DNA of 64,000 nucleotides from CBDAQD01 sp965275905 (GTDB lineage Bacteria; Pseudomonadota; Alphaproteobacteria; Rhizobiales; JAJFHC01). The translations under genes were made by a program, and so were the position numbers. The notes below the pieces were generated by a model. The model saw only the letters and a list, made by a program, of their open reading frames with translations, was not told the DNA's origin and searched no databases. The stretch spans positions 23,440 to 87,439 of the forward strand of contig CBDHYJ010000074.1 of assembly GCA_965275905.1 (NCBI GenBank), given 5' to 3'. Position 1 is the first letter of the stretch. Each line of letters starts with the position of its first letter. Below are positions 1-9,173 of this stretch, piece after piece.

Positions 1-320
1 TTCTGGTCGGTTTGAACGTCTATCAGCACAAGAGGTGCATTCAGAACTGCACCGCTCGCCGTCCGTACTGGTCTTTCCAGTGGCGCGACGACGGCTCTAG
101 CCGTCATGTTCCTGATTGAGAGTTGGTCTGATGGCATGGCGCGGTCCCTCGACATCTCCCAGCCTTATCAGGGACTCTCTGTAACAGGAAGAAACTTAGT
201 CAACGCGCGCCAAGTCTATAGTAAGGAGCTCCGGCAGGCAGCCAACGCACGCGCAACCGGAAGCGAGTGTTGAGGCCTTGGCTGCAGAACCGGGAGACGG
301 ACCTGCCGGCCCGACGGAGG
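1..320. other. Gene-poor left edge
   Basis: No convincing gene is seen here. A plus-strand reading frame with an ATG at 109 and stop at 271-273 would give 55 residues. It lacks a ribosome binding site, uses rare codons such as TTA and AGA, and resembles nothing I know. Confidence 0.4.
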
Positions 321-452
321 TCAGGATGCCGGGCTTTGCTGAGACGAAATCTTGGCGGCTTCAAAAGGTACCGAGCCGCCATCCAGGTATGACCCGGTCC
401 AGGCGACCGTTCCCGCCAGAACAGCAATTGCAATAATCGTTCCTCGTAACAC
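321..452 (-). CDS. Small predicted membrane-anchored or exported peptide
   Basis: This is a 43-residue frame starting at GTG (452), with a good ribosome binding site (GAGGTG, five bases upstream). Residues 4-18 are hydrophobic (TIIAIAVLAGTVAW), followed by a short polar tail, so it would be a single-pass or secreted peptide. It has the same layout and strand as the peptide at 623-784: a short N-terminal hydrophobic stretch ending near a Trp, then a roughly 25-residue tail. I do not recognise a family. The good Shine-Dalgarno sequence and the layout are the only support. Confidence 0.4.
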   Translation of the reverse strand: MLRGTIIAIAVLAGTVAWTGSYLDGGSVPFEAAKISSQQSPAS

Positions 453-622
453 GTCTACACCTCGCCGTTACGAATGACGTGTTCACTCAGGAACACGTTG
501 ACGCCGTCCAACCGGTCCGGCGCCTGAGGGGTACCGCGGCAGCCACCGCTGCCGATCATTTTTCAGGATGTAAGTGTCGTTTTCGCCGATTCAATAATCG
601 TAGGCACACAAACGAGCAGAAC

Positions 623-784
623 TCAGCGCCCGCCTTGGCGGAATTCCGTTATGTAATAGCCGTCAAGCGCGGCTGCATTCGTTGTAAATCCGTCTGTCCC
701 GACCAGACCTTCCCAAACCACAACGCCAGAAAACACAACAACGGCCATCAACATCGCGGCAGCCGAGATAGCAAATTTAGACAT
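623..784 (-). CDS. Small predicted membrane or exported peptide
   Basis: This is a 53-residue protein from ATG 784, preceded by a moderate ribosome binding site (GGGG, about six bases away). A longer start upstream is possible but adds an unlikely N-terminus. Residues 4-25 form a strongly hydrophobic segment rich in Ala and Val, read as a signal anchor or signal peptide; the rest is polar and ends FRQGGR. It lies 170 bases upstream of the similar peptide at 321-452 on the same strand. Function is unknown. Confidence 0.5.
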   Translation of the reverse strand: MSKFAISAAAMLMAVVVFSGVVVWEGLVGTDGFTTNAAALDGYYITEFRQGGR

Positions 785-1105
785 CAAATCCCCAATACGT
801 TCCCGACATCGAAATACGGATGCCGACACTTCCAGCCCCGACGACATATGACGTACAGGTCTGAAAAAAATACAAACAGCTTCAACCCATCCACGAGCTG
901 CTCATTTCACTGCAACCCAGAATGGGGGAGACACGCCGCGCCGTGTTCTCGAATCAAGTGATACATCAGGCTTACGAAATGAACCGATACCGGTCTAGCC
1001 CAGACACCGGATCAAGGTCACTTTTAGACCCACTGATGCAAATTTGCCGCTTTGAGATTGACAATATGGTTAACTTAGTCCGTGTACGGTGCAATTACAG
1101 CCCGC
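785..1105. other. Intergenic stretch with no recognised gene
   Basis: About 320 bases, AT-richer than its surroundings. A plus-strand frame from 922 runs through it into the flavoprotein gene on the other strand, but it has rare codons and no ribosome binding site, so I do not call it. The segment probably holds the promoter of the small peptide ending at 623 and the 3' flank of the flavoprotein gene. Confidence 0.4.
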
Positions 1106-3526
1106 CTATCCCCTCATCCGTTCTCCCTTCGGATCGAAGAGCGCGTCAGCAACCAAGAACGCATCGCACATCTCACCGAGGATTTCGATCTGAACTTGCT
1201 GGCCTTCGTCTATCAGATCAACGGGCAGAAAACCGATCGCCACAGACTTTTCGACGAAATGGGCGTAACCGCCCGAGGTGACGAACCCGACGACGTTGCC
1301 ATCCTTCCAGATTGGCTCATCCGCCCATACATCTGCATCCGACGCGTCGACGACAAAAGTACACAGCCTGCGTTGCGGTCCCGCCGCCTTCTCTTCGGCG
1401 GCGGCGGCCTTGCCGATGAAGTCCGCGGGTTTGTTGTACCCGACAAATCGATCGAGCCCTGTTTCGGCCGGCATGTAGTCCGGTTTGAATTCCCGCAGCC
1501 AGGATCCGAACGATTTTTCAAGACGCAAGCTCATCATGGCGCGCATTCCAAACGGTCGAATACCGAGATCCTCGCCGGCCTCCATCAGAGTGCTGAAGAG
1601 CGCGCGCTGCCGCGCGGCCGGAACGTAAATCTCATAGCCGAGGTCCCCGGTGTAGGTAACGCGCTGGATGTAGGCGTCATTCAAACCGACTTCCATTTGC
1701 CGCGCGCTCATGAACGGCATCGCCGCGTTGGAGACGTCACCGCGGGCGACCCGTGACAGAAGTTCCCGCGCTTTCGGACCGGCAATCTGAAATCCGATCC
1801 GATCCAGCGAGACGTTCTCGAGCTTGACCGACCCATCATCGGGCAGATGCTGTTCAAACCAACGCGTATGAAAGGCCTGGGCACCGTAGGATGCCGTAAG
1901 CTGATACGTATCCGCGTCGATCTTCGAAACCGTGAAATCGCCGATAATACGCCCTTTGGGACTGAGCATTGGCGTAAGCGAAATACGCCCAATCTCCGGC
2001 ATCCTGCCGGCCATGATGCGATCAAGCCATGGACCGGCACCCGGGCCGGACACCAGATACTTCCCGAAGTTGTGGATTTCATTGATGCCAACGGCCGTCC
2101 TGACTGCGCGACACTCTTCGCCGACAACGGCAAAAGCATTCGAACGCCGGAAGGTCGGAGTTTCGAATGGCTCTTCGCCTGCCGGTGCGAAATAGTTGAC
2201 GTGTTCGAGGCCGTACCCCTGGCCGAACACCGCATTCCGCTCGCGCCAGAGGCCGTAAGCCGGCGTCGTGTCGAGTGGGCGCGCCGCGGGCAGTTCTTCG
2301 TTCGGATAGGAAATGGCGAAGCGGCGCTGATAATTCTCCGTCACTTTTTCACGCGTATAGGCGCGCGTGCAAAAACTGCCGAACCGTGCAACGTCCATGG
2401 CGAAAACGTCGCGCGATGGCTCCCCTTCGATCATCCACTCGGCCAGAGTCAGACCGACGCCGCCGCCCTGGCTGAAGCCGGCCATGACCGCGCAGGCTGA
2501 CCAGTAGTTTTTCAGTCCCGGAACCGGGCCCACCAGAGGATTGCCGTCCGGTGCAAAGGTGAAGGGCCCGTTTATGACCCGCTTGATCCCGGCCCGGGCC
2601 AGGACGGGATAGCGCTTGTAGGCATATTCGAGCGGCTCGGCGATGCGGTCGAGCTTGTCCGGCAGAAGCTCGTGGCCGAATTCCCACGATGTTCCTTCGA
2701 CTGCCCACGGCTCGCATTCCTGCTCGTAGATCCCGATAACGAGCCCTTTCCCCTCCTGCCTCAAATAACTCTCGCCGGCCGGATCCATGACGTGTGGTAG
2801 TTCGTCGCTCCGTTCGAACACCTCTGGAATGTCATCAGTTACGAGGTACTGGTGTTCCATGGGATGGAGCGGCAGGAAGACCCCGGCCATCGCACCGACT
2901 TCACGCGCCCAAAGGCCGGCGGCATTGACAACGTGCTCGGCATTGACCGTCCCGTTGTCCGTTACGATGTCCCAGCTCCCGTCGGATTTGGACTGAAGTT
3001 CCTGAACCGGGCAGCGCAGATAGATCTCCGCACCCTGCTGCCTTGCAGCCCGCGCGTAGGCGTGTGTCGTGCCGGAAGGGTCCAGGTGACCGTCGAGCGG
3101 ATCATAAAGCGCCCCGAGCACCCCATCGGTATTCGTTATCGGCGAAAGCTTCGCAATCTCGTCGGGCCCGACAATCTCAGTGTCGAGGCCCATATACCGG
3201 TGCTTGGCTCGTTCGGCCTTCAAAAAGTCCATTCGTTCCGGCGTCGTCGCCAGAGTAATCCCGCCAACATGATGTAGCCCGCAGGACTGGCCAGATATCT
3301 CTTCGAGCTCGCGATAGAGCTGGATCGTGTACCCCTGCAGAGCGGCCATGTTCGTGTCTGCATTGAGGGTGTGAAAGCCCCCGGCGGCGTGCCACGTCGA
3401 CCCTGACGTCAATTCCGATCTTTCGATAAGGACAACATCGTCCCAGCCGAGTTTCGTGAGATGATAGAGCACTGAACATCCGACGACACCGCCGCCGATT
3501 ACAGCCACGCGAACGTGCGACTTCAT
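1106..3526 (-). CDS. Dimethylglycine/sarcosine dehydrogenase-like flavoprotein with GcvT domains
   Basis: An 806-residue protein. An N-terminal FAD-dependent amine oxidase domain begins with the dinucleotide motif GGGVVG (residues 11-16) and carries the STWHAAG motif, whose His46 is the covalent FAD site in dimethylglycine dehydrogenase. The second half matches the aminomethyltransferase (GcvT) folate-binding fold. Such enzymes oxidise N-methylated glycines and pass the methyl group to tetrahydrofolate. ATG 3526 is chosen because AGGA lies ten bases upstream and the FAD motif follows directly; a start at 3574 has no such support. Length and domain order fit dimethylglycine dehydrogenase, but sarcosine dehydrogenase and related demethylases look alike, so the substrate is inferred. 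It stands alone on this strand. Confidence 0.88.
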   Translation of the reverse strand: MKSHVRVAVIGGGVVGCSVLYHLTKLGWDDVVLIERSELTSGSTWHAAGGFHTLNADTNMAALQGYTIQLYRELEEISGQSCGLHHVGGITLATTPERMDFLKAERAKHRYMGLDTEIVGPDEIAKLSPITNTDGVLGALYDPLDGHLDPSGTTHAYARAARQQGAEIYLRCPVQELQSKSDGSWDIVTDNGTVNAEHVVNAAGLWAREVGAMAGVFLPLHPMEHQYLVTDDIPEVFERSDELPHVMDPAGESYLRQEGKGLVIGIYEQECEPWAVEGTSWEFGHELLPDKLDRIAEPLEYAYKRYPVLARAGIKRVINGPFTFAPDGNPLVGPVPGLKNYWSACAVMAGFSQGGGVGLTLAEWMIEGEPSRDVFAMDVARFGSFCTRAYTREKVTENYQRRFAISYPNEELPAARPLDTTPAYGLWRERNAVFGQGYGLEHVNYFAPAGEEPFETPTFRRSNAFAVVGEECRAVRTAVGINEIHNFGKYLVSGPGAGPWLDRIMAGRMPEIGRISLTPMLSPKGRIIGDFTVSKIDADTYQLTASYGAQAFHTRWFEQHLPDDGSVKLENVSLDRIGFQIAGPKARELLSRVARGDVSNAAMPFMSARQMEVGLNDAYIQRVTYTGDLGYEIYVPAARQRALFSTLMEAGEDLGIRPFGMRAMMSLRLEKSFGSWLREFKPDYMPAETGLDRFVGYNKPADFIGKAAAAEEKAAGPQRRLCTFVVDASDADVWADEPIWKDGNVVGFVTSGGYAHFVEKSVAIGFLPVDLIDEGQQVQIEILGEMCDAFLVADALFDPKGERMRG

Positions 3527-3768
3527 GGCAATTCCTACTCCGCTAAGTCCGAATCGATTCAGAACACTGTCCAATTGTCTTCATGCAAGAACTGAGACAG
3601 GCGGGACTATCAGAAGCCACATTGCCGTCCACGTACAACAGTTTTTTCCCGATGAATGTTCGACGCTACGCCGTGAAACACTTTGACCAGCACGAGCCGG
3701 TCGGCGCCTGATTTTGCAGGCCGGATTCACGACCGTTAAGATCGGTTATTGCACAATCTGCGGATTTG

Positions 3769-4287
3769 TCACCCCTGCTGACGAGATGTCCGTAGCCGGG
3801 CCGAAACGATCCGCGCGAGCCGGGAGGCGCCGAAGAACCCGGCAACAGCGGCCAGAAAACCAGCCATCGCAAAAAGGAAGCCCTCCGGTGTCAGCGGTAC
3901 CGCCGGCCGATATTCCTCCCAGGCACTGGCGGCGATATCCATCTGGGGCTCCAGCGCGACGCCGAATACGCGCTCTACCGGACCGGACGCGGTAAGTTCC
4001 GCTCTCAGACGCCTGAGTGTTTCGTATCGCCGGATCGTCCCAAGGACGGTATCTCCGCGACGGCCAAGGAACATGCTGTCGGTGGACTTGTACTCTGCGA
4101 GCGCGGCCTCGCGGGTCAGACCGGCTGCGCGGGCGTCTTCCTCGAATTGGCGCACAAATGTCTCAAGCTCATCGACCGCTCCCCCGAGACGCTGCGCGTA
4201 CTGTTGCGTGAATTCCGGCAGTTGCGACGTGGTCGCGCCGAATATCAACGCAACGATCAACACGGGAACACGTAGCAAGAAGCGCAT
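3769..4287 (-). CDS. DUF2937 family membrane protein
   Basis: A 172-residue protein starting at ATG 4287 after a strong ribosome binding site (GAGGAGGG). A hydrophobic N-terminal segment (about 5-20) is followed by a soluble, helical, charged middle and a second transmembrane segment near residues 135-155. Layout and length fit DUF2937, small inner-membrane proteins of Proteobacteria with no established role. Neighbours give no functional hint, because the flavoprotein gene downstream is 242 bases away. Confidence 0.75.
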   Translation of the reverse strand: MRFLLRVPVLIVALIFGATTSQLPEFTQQYAQRLGGAVDELETFVRQFEEDARAAGLTREAALAEYKSTDSMFLGRRGDTVLGTIRRYETLRRLRAELTASGPVERVFGVALEPQMDIAASAWEEYRPAVPLTPEGFLFAMAGFLAAVAGFFGASRLARIVSARLRTSRQQG

Positions 4288-4421
4288 GATCCCTCCTCGG
4301 TTTCAATTCGCTGCACACCGCCCGGATTCCGCCGATGCGAGAACATCCGGATCACCGGCGTCCGGAATTCAAATGACGGCATTTTCCGGCAACAGCACCG
4401 GCAGCCTCCCATGTCGGCTTG

Positions 4422-5033
4422 TCAGAATTGCGGATGCACGAATGTTGTACAGACGTATTTGGGACCGCTGACCGGCGGTGCGCCGCGGTGCCGGTACATC
4501 CAGGCGACCGGGAAGAACGCCAGTCGGCCTTCAACCGGCGTAATGTCGGCCTCCTGATCCTCGAATTCCGTGCAGCCCCCGTCCTGCACGGTATTGAAGT
4601 ACCACTGTATGGCGAGACAGCGCGTTCTGTTCTGAGCCGAGTTGCAGTCAATGTGCCAATGAAACTGACCGCCAATTTCGTATTTCTTCAGCCTGAACGG
4701 TTCGACATAGAGGTCGCTATGATCAGATCCGGCGAGAAACTTCGTATCTGCCTGATAGCGTCCGAGGTACTCAACAAGCGAATTCCGGAGCTGATCCTTG
4801 ACGTCCGACCACCCCTCATCCGGCAGGATCAACTCGGTTGTCTGCTTTTTCTCCTCGAACTCGGGCCCCTGATTGCCAGAAACCATACCAACCATGGTCC
4901 GGTCGTCGCTATCGAAGCGCTGAATGATGTTGCCGCACACCGAGCCTTCAAGAGCTCCATCATACCACTTTATAAATCTGTCAGTCTGTCGCACCGGAAC
5001 CCAAACCCTTGCTTCGTGAAGGCCAAAACGCAA
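4422..5033 (-). CDS. 2-oxoglutarate/Fe(II)-dependent oxygenase, prolyl-4-hydroxylase type
   Basis: A roughly 203-residue protein with the double-stranded beta-helix metal site: HWHID gives His127-x-Asp129, the distal ligand is His182 (YRHRG), and Lys192 is placed to bind 2-oxoglutarate. This is the P4Hc-type oxygenase family acting on proteins or small molecules; no substrate can be inferred. The start is uncertain. The longest frame begins with TTG at 5033, and a GTG 14 codons later is equally poor in ribosome binding signal. It is divergent from the FixH-like gene, and the promoter region between them is AT-rich. Confidence 0.82.
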   Translation of the reverse strand: MRFGLHEARVWVPVRQTDRFIKWYDGALEGSVCGNIIQRFDSDDRTMVGMVSGNQGPEFEEKKQTTELILPDEGWSDVKDQLRNSLVEYLGRYQADTKFLAGSDHSDLYVEPFRLKKYEIGGQFHWHIDCNSAQNRTRCLAIQWYFNTVQDGGCTEFEDQEADITPVEGRLAFFPVAWMYRHRGAPPVSGPKYVCTTFVHPQF

Positions 5034-5190
5034 CGTAGCAAGCGGGCCCGAACCCTGTCCATCCGCGGTGTCGCAAACGTGCTATACGAAGGAAAAATTT
5101 GAATTAAATCAAAGGCCTGAATTTGTGAGGCCTTAACAAACGTTTGCTCTACTCGTCTCGATCAGATTGAAAAGGCTAGGCGGTCGATCG

Positions 5191-5757
5191 ATGCACAATG
5201 GGAATTTCGCTGCAAGCGGACACGTAACGAACGAGACCATGATCCCCTCGACCCTGAGATCCTTGCTGATTCTTGGCTTTGCCATGTCTGGCATTTCCTT
5301 CATCATTTACGGGGTGATGCAGCTGCCTCGGCTGCATTACGGCGAAATCAACGTCGCACAGTTCAAATCCAGGGATTTCCGCGAAGGCGCTCCCAACCCG
5401 AGAAACGTTATTGCGTCCTCGCTTGGCCTCGACACCCTCAACCACAAGGGTGTCAGCGGGAAATTCAGTTACGACAGTGCGTCGGGCGCGATTTCAATGC
5501 ACATACGGGACCGAGACGGAAATCCCGTGCCAGGTATCCACGTCACCGCGACACTCAGACGTCCGAATGGGCGTACGTGGCACAAGCTTGTCATGCACCA
5601 GGACGCGACCAGAAGGTACACCGCGCCTGTTCGGCGTTTCGGCACGGGTGACTGGCGCGTAACGGTTTCGGCATCGGACCCCCACCGCACTCACGGAACC
5701 AACCTGATGTTCCAGATCGACAAGGACCTTCGCGTCAAGCGATCTATTCAGCGGTGA
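5191..5757 (+). CDS. FixH-like single-pass membrane protein
   Basis: A 188-residue protein with one transmembrane segment near residues 22-42. The periplasmic domain is built like FixH: a strand-rich region with DRDGNPVPGIHV, then GTGDWRVTV near the end. FixH helps assemble or feed copper to cbb3 oxidase and normally sits beside fixG/fixI. No such gene is nearby, so a role in cytochrome oxidase assembly is not supported by context. ATG 5191 is chosen over a TTG at 5167 because AGGCGG lies 8-13 bases upstream; an internal ATG just before the membrane segment is also possible. Confidence 0.6.
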   Translation: MHNGNFAASGHVTNETMIPSTLRSLLILGFAMSGISFIIYGVMQLPRLHYGEINVAQFKSRDFREGAPNPRNVIASSLGLDTLNHKGVSGKFSYDSASGAISMHIRDRDGNPVPGIHVTATLRRPNGRTWHKLVMHQDATRRYTAPVRRFGTGDWRVTVSASDPHRTHGTNLMFQIDKDLRVKRSIQR

Positions 5758-5793
5758 TCGACCAGACGATAAAAGTCAGAAAACGGGAAAAAC

Positions 5794-6456
5794 TCAGCGG
5801 ATTTTTGCGAAGGCCGCTGTGAAACCAACGAGAGTCACGGGGATCGCTATGGGCTGCCGCGCGACATTCTGGAAGGTGACGGTCATTGTGTTTCCGCGCT
5901 TCAACGCGATCAGCATGTCTTCATCAACGCCGATGCCCGCGTAGCAGCCTTTCACGTCACAGGTCTCGATCTGAATCTCCTTGGTCGGCGTCTTGTCGAC
6001 CTGGAGCGTGGTTCCAGCCGGCAGATACAGTCCGAGCGGCAAGTTCAGTTTGAGCTCGGGCTTGAGCGTCTTCACAGGCAATTCGACAAGCACGGACATA
6101 AGCAATGCGCCGGTCTTGTTCCGCTTGATCCTCTGAATGACATGGCAAGCCGATGTCTGCCCGCTGGTATCAGTCACGCATCGTGCGGACCAATTGGTTT
6201 CCGGCGATTTCTTTTCGGCGACCAGACGCTTCGGTTCAGGCGTCTCTTCAGCGGTTTCGGGCACAGGAGGTTTCTCCACCGGAACAACAGGTGCCGATTG
6301 GATCGTCTGTCTGACCAGATCCTGGCCTTCAGCCTGCGCGCCCGACAGCACCAGACCAGTCATCGCCGCGACGCCAGACACAATCAATGCGCCTGTCGCG
6401 GGAAAGGTCTTCATTATCGTGAAAGGTCGCTCTTGCGTCATTGCGGAACGCGGCAC
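5794..6456 (-). CDS. Invasion-associated locus B (IalB)-family periplasmic protein
   Basis: A 220-residue protein. After a hydrophobic signal sequence comes a Pro/Glu-rich linker, then the IalB-type domain with two Cys pairs (CVTDTSGQTSAC and CDVKGC) and a C-terminal beta-rich half ending FTAAFAKIR. IalB homologues are widespread small secreted proteins in Rhizobiales, named for a Bartonella invasion locus; their biochemical role is unclear. The GTG at 6456 has the best ribosome binding site (AGGGGG, five bases away). ATG codons at 6441 and 6414 would give a more usual signal peptide, so the start is uncertain. It is convergent with the FixH-like gene. Confidence 0.8.
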   Translation of the reverse strand: MPRSAMTQERPFTIMKTFPATGALIVSGVAAMTGLVLSGAQAEGQDLVRQTIQSAPVVPVEKPPVPETAEETPEPKRLVAEKKSPETNWSARCVTDTSGQTSACHVIQRIKRNKTGALLMSVLVELPVKTLKPELKLNLPLGLYLPAGTTLQVDKTPTKEIQIETCDVKGCYAGIGVDEDMLIALKRGNTMTVTFQNVARQPIAIPVTLVGFTAAFAKIR

Positions 6457-6598
6457 AAAACCCCCTGAACAAACTCGTCACTACACTATAGCAATCCATA
6501 GGCATATGCACGCCAATTGGCGAGCGTCCAAGCGTCGCGGCTGTTGAACGCAAAAATTACGCAGCAACAATGCCTTACCGATTCAGTCGCGGCAAAAA

Positions 6599-7939
6599 TC
6601 AAGACTGCAGCGCACTCTCAACGCCCAGCGCTGTTGCAAAGATGTGGCTGTCTTTTCCGTGCGGCGCCATCAACATGAGGCCAACGGGAGCCGAGCCAGG
6701 TTCATGGCACGGAAGAGAGATTGCGCAACAATCGAGAAAATTGCCGACGGCGGTATTGCGCAACATCCTGAGGTTGGTGCTGACGTAGCGGTCTTCGTCC
6801 TGCTCCAGTGGCGCTATCTCCGGGGCCACCGCGGCACATGTCGGCAGGATAAAGGCATCGAACCGAGCGGCAGCGTGCGCAAATCGGGCGATCATGTCCG
6901 CCCTTCTTTGCAGCGTCCGGATGTATTCGGCAGCAGACTGTGCGGCACCTGTCATTATGCGGTTGCGGACCCTCTGATCGTATTCGTCCCCATGTTCTTC
7001 GATCTGATCCTTGTGCAGTGCAAATGCTTCCGCTGACGCTATGCCGCCCTTCGCGTTAATTGCCGGCAGATCCGCCCATTCTTTGCAGGCAACTTCCTCG
7101 ATGACGGCGCCCGCTTCGGAGAGACGATCGAGACTTGCCGAAAACGCGTCCGCAACGGCTTCGTCCAGATCGTCAAGAACCAGGGTCTGCGGCACGCCCA
7201 GCCTCAGACCTTTCGGACCGATCGGTACGGGCGCGCTGATTGGTTGCGAGACCATAGCAGCGTCGAGCAATGCGCAGCATTCGACCGAGCGTCCGAAAGG
7301 TCCGACAGAGTCCAGTGACGAAGCCAGGGGATATACCCCGGTCAAAGGAATTCGCCCGGTTGACGGTTTGAACCCGACGACACCGCAACAATGCGCCGGG
7401 ATGCGGCAAGAGCCGCCAGTGTCCGTTCCGATCGCGGCAACGGCCATGCCGTCAGCGACGGACACCGCCGCACCTGACGAGGAGCCTCCCGGAATGCGCC
7501 GGGTCGCCCGATCCCAGGGAGACGACGGCGTACCGTAGTGTGGGTTGAGCCCCAATCCCGAAAAGGCGAACTCGGTCATATTCGTACGGCCGACCACGAC
7601 CATCCCGGCACCCCGCAGCCTCGATACAGCCGGGCAGTCATGCTCCGCCGGACCGCTGTTCAACAGCTTGGAGCCGGCACGGGTCACCTGGCCGGACACA
7701 TCGAACAGATCTTTAACCGAAAGAGGAATACCGGCGAGCGGCGATAGCATCACGCCCTTTTCGCGAAGGCGGTCAATGCGCTCCGCTTCAGCTCTTGCGC
7801 CGTCCGTATCGATGAGAAGGAATGCTCTTGTCCCCTCGCCGCTTTCATCGGCGATACGGTCCATACACTCCTCCGTCAGGACGCGGGCCGATGTCCTGCC
7901 CTCGGCCAGTTCACGGCCAAGCTCGCTGATTTTCTTCAT
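6599..7939 (-). CDS. Amidase-signature-family amidohydrolase
   Basis: A 446-residue amidase with the complete Ser-cisSer-Lys triad: Lys76 in PLSVKD, the Ser pair in GGSSSGAA (151-158), and nucleophile Ser177 in GTDTGGSCRIPA. Family members hydrolyse amides, including GatA, allophanate hydrolase and aryl-acylamidase. No GatB/GatC partner is present, so a catabolic role is more likely. The lone gene is followed 100 bases later by the double thioredoxin-fold gene on the same strand. Substrate unknown. Confidence 0.88.
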   Translation of the reverse strand: MKKISELGRELAEGRTSARVLTEECMDRIADESGEGTRAFLLIDTDGARAEAERIDRLREKGVMLSPLAGIPLSVKDLFDVSGQVTRAGSKLLNSGPAEHDCPAVSRLRGAGMVVVGRTNMTEFAFSGLGLNPHYGTPSSPWDRATRRIPGGSSSGAAVSVADGMAVAAIGTDTGGSCRIPAHCCGVVGFKPSTGRIPLTGVYPLASSLDSVGPFGRSVECCALLDAAMVSQPISAPVPIGPKGLRLGVPQTLVLDDLDEAVADAFSASLDRLSEAGAVIEEVACKEWADLPAINAKGGIASAEAFALHKDQIEEHGDEYDQRVRNRIMTGAAQSAAEYIRTLQRRADMIARFAHAAARFDAFILPTCAAVAPEIAPLEQDEDRYVSTNLRMLRNTAVGNFLDCCAISLPCHEPGSAPVGLMLMAPHGKDSHIFATALGVESALQS

Positions 7940-8039
7940 TCCGGTAATTCCGTCGGTAGCGTGCGGTCGCGCGCACTATGCCCGACGGAGCGGCTCTAGA
8001 AAAGAAGATGGTACAGGATTTTCGACGCCCTTGATCACC

Positions 8040-8663
8040 TCAGGCAAGCTGAGGTTTGGGCGTAAGCGAGTTCTGACCCCGCTCCGGATTTGGTTCCACA
8101 TCGATACCCAGCAGCTCGCCAAGCTGATCTGCGCCCCCGACGTACTTTCCTTCGAACCAAATCTGAGGAACTGTAATCGGCGTCTTGGGTCCGACAATGG
8201 GTTTCACGCGCCCAAGCATCTCGTAAAGCGCGCGCGGGTTCTTGACCACGTCGTGATACTGGTAGTCGATTCCGGCAGCCGCAAGGTAGGCTTTCGCACG
8301 ACTGCAATGCGGGCAGGTTTCCTTGCCGTAGAGATGATTTCCCGACACGCCTGTGTTGTTGACATGGGCCGCAATGATCGCCTCCGTCAGCACACCGCGG
8401 TTCAGCGCGTGTCCCTGACTTACAACCTTACCGTCAACCATCACGATCGGCGCATGCCAGCCACCGGCCATTAGCGGGCGCCACCATTCCGAGAGCCACT
8501 CCCGTATCTCGAGCTGCACGGGCACACCGGCGAGTTCGTTTTCCAGGGTATCCTTAATGACATCAAGTGTCAGCGAGCACTCGCCGCATGGAATCTTGAC
8601 GCTGAACGGACCCCAACTTCCGGCCCAACGATAAAGTGTTAGCTGTACTGGTGTGCTGGTCAT
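8040..8663 (-). CDS. Two-domain thioredoxin-fold protein with C-terminal glutaredoxin
   Basis: A 207-residue protein with two redox modules. The N-terminal half carries a Cys pair CGEC (26-29) in a thioredoxin-like fold that ends with an MVDGKVVSQG segment. The C-terminal half is a glutaredoxin with active site CPHC (117-120) and the TVPQIWF cis-Pro element. Both pairs could cycle between dithiol and disulfide, making a possible internal electron relay. It starts at ATG 8663 behind a strong GGGAGGG ribosome binding site. It is divergent from the DUF1127-type gene. A glutathione-transferase label for the N-terminal half would be weaker. Confidence 0.75.
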   Translation of the reverse strand: MTSTPVQLTLYRWAGSWGPFSVKIPCGECSLTLDVIKDTLENELAGVPVQLEIREWLSEWWRPLMAGGWHAPIVMVDGKVVSQGHALNRGVLTEAIIAAHVNNTGVSGNHLYGKETCPHCSRAKAYLAAAGIDYQYHDVVKNPRALYEMLGRVKPIVGPKTPITVPQIWFEGKYVGGADQLGELLGIDVEPNPERGQNSLTPKPQLA

Positions 8664-8933
8664 AACTGCCCTCCCGCGTCAAACGGCTGGTTTTGAACGT
8701 CCGCTGCGTCCTGGCTGCAGGCTTGCGTTCCGATGATTGCTGATGTGGTAGGCCGTATACGGATTGCCACGCAATTCGTCGTGATCGGAATGTGAACGCC
8801 TTGTGACATGCAGCACATGCAATGCTGCGTTGCAGCAAAACCTCTACACAAATCAGGTGCACTGCACATATGGTTGGGACGTCAAGGGAGAATTGAACAG
8901 CAGTTATAACGGTACCCAACCGAGGAATTGAAC

Positions 8934-9161
8934 ATGGCTACTACCTACTCCCCTTCCACATCTTTCCGCCCGCTTGCTGCGATTGGATCGATGCTTCGGA
9001 ATGCATTCGAAGCAATCGTCGAAGCGCGCTCTCTGGCCGGCCGCCGGTATGTGGACGACTTTCTCCGGTCCATGAGCGACGCACAACTCAAGGAATACGG
9101 TTTCAGCGCCCACCAGATTGCCAAGATCCGTGAAGGGCACTCGATCACGACCATTCGCTGA
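8934..9161 (+). CDS. DUF1127-type small protein
   Basis: A 75-residue protein from ATG 8934 with GAGGAA nine bases upstream. The C-terminal half (residues 30-70) has the Arg-rich helix and the MSDAQLKEYGFSAHQI stretch typical of DUF1127 (YjiS-like) proteins. In alphaproteobacteria these small proteins are reported to bind RNA and influence phosphate, carbon or surface phenotypes. The upstream intergenic region (8664-8933) contains the GCAGCA/TGCTGC inverted pair near 8814-8835, which could be an operator. Confidence 0.65.
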   Translation: MATTYSPSTSFRPLAAIGSMLRNAFEAIVEARSLAGRRYVDDFLRSMSDAQLKEYGFSAHQIAKIREGHSITTIR

Positions 9162-9173
9162 CCAAATCGAGAA

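Noticed and set aside
109..273. 55-residue plus-strand frame at the left edge
   Set aside because: No ribosome binding site and atypical codons; no known match.
922..1281. 119-residue plus-strand frame
   Set aside because: Its second half lies antisense to the well-supported flavoprotein gene, and codon use in the free part is poor.
5191..5757. Part of a fixGHIS cytochrome oxidase assembly cluster
   Set aside because: No fixG, fixI, fixS or cco gene lies nearby; only the FixH-like fold is seen.
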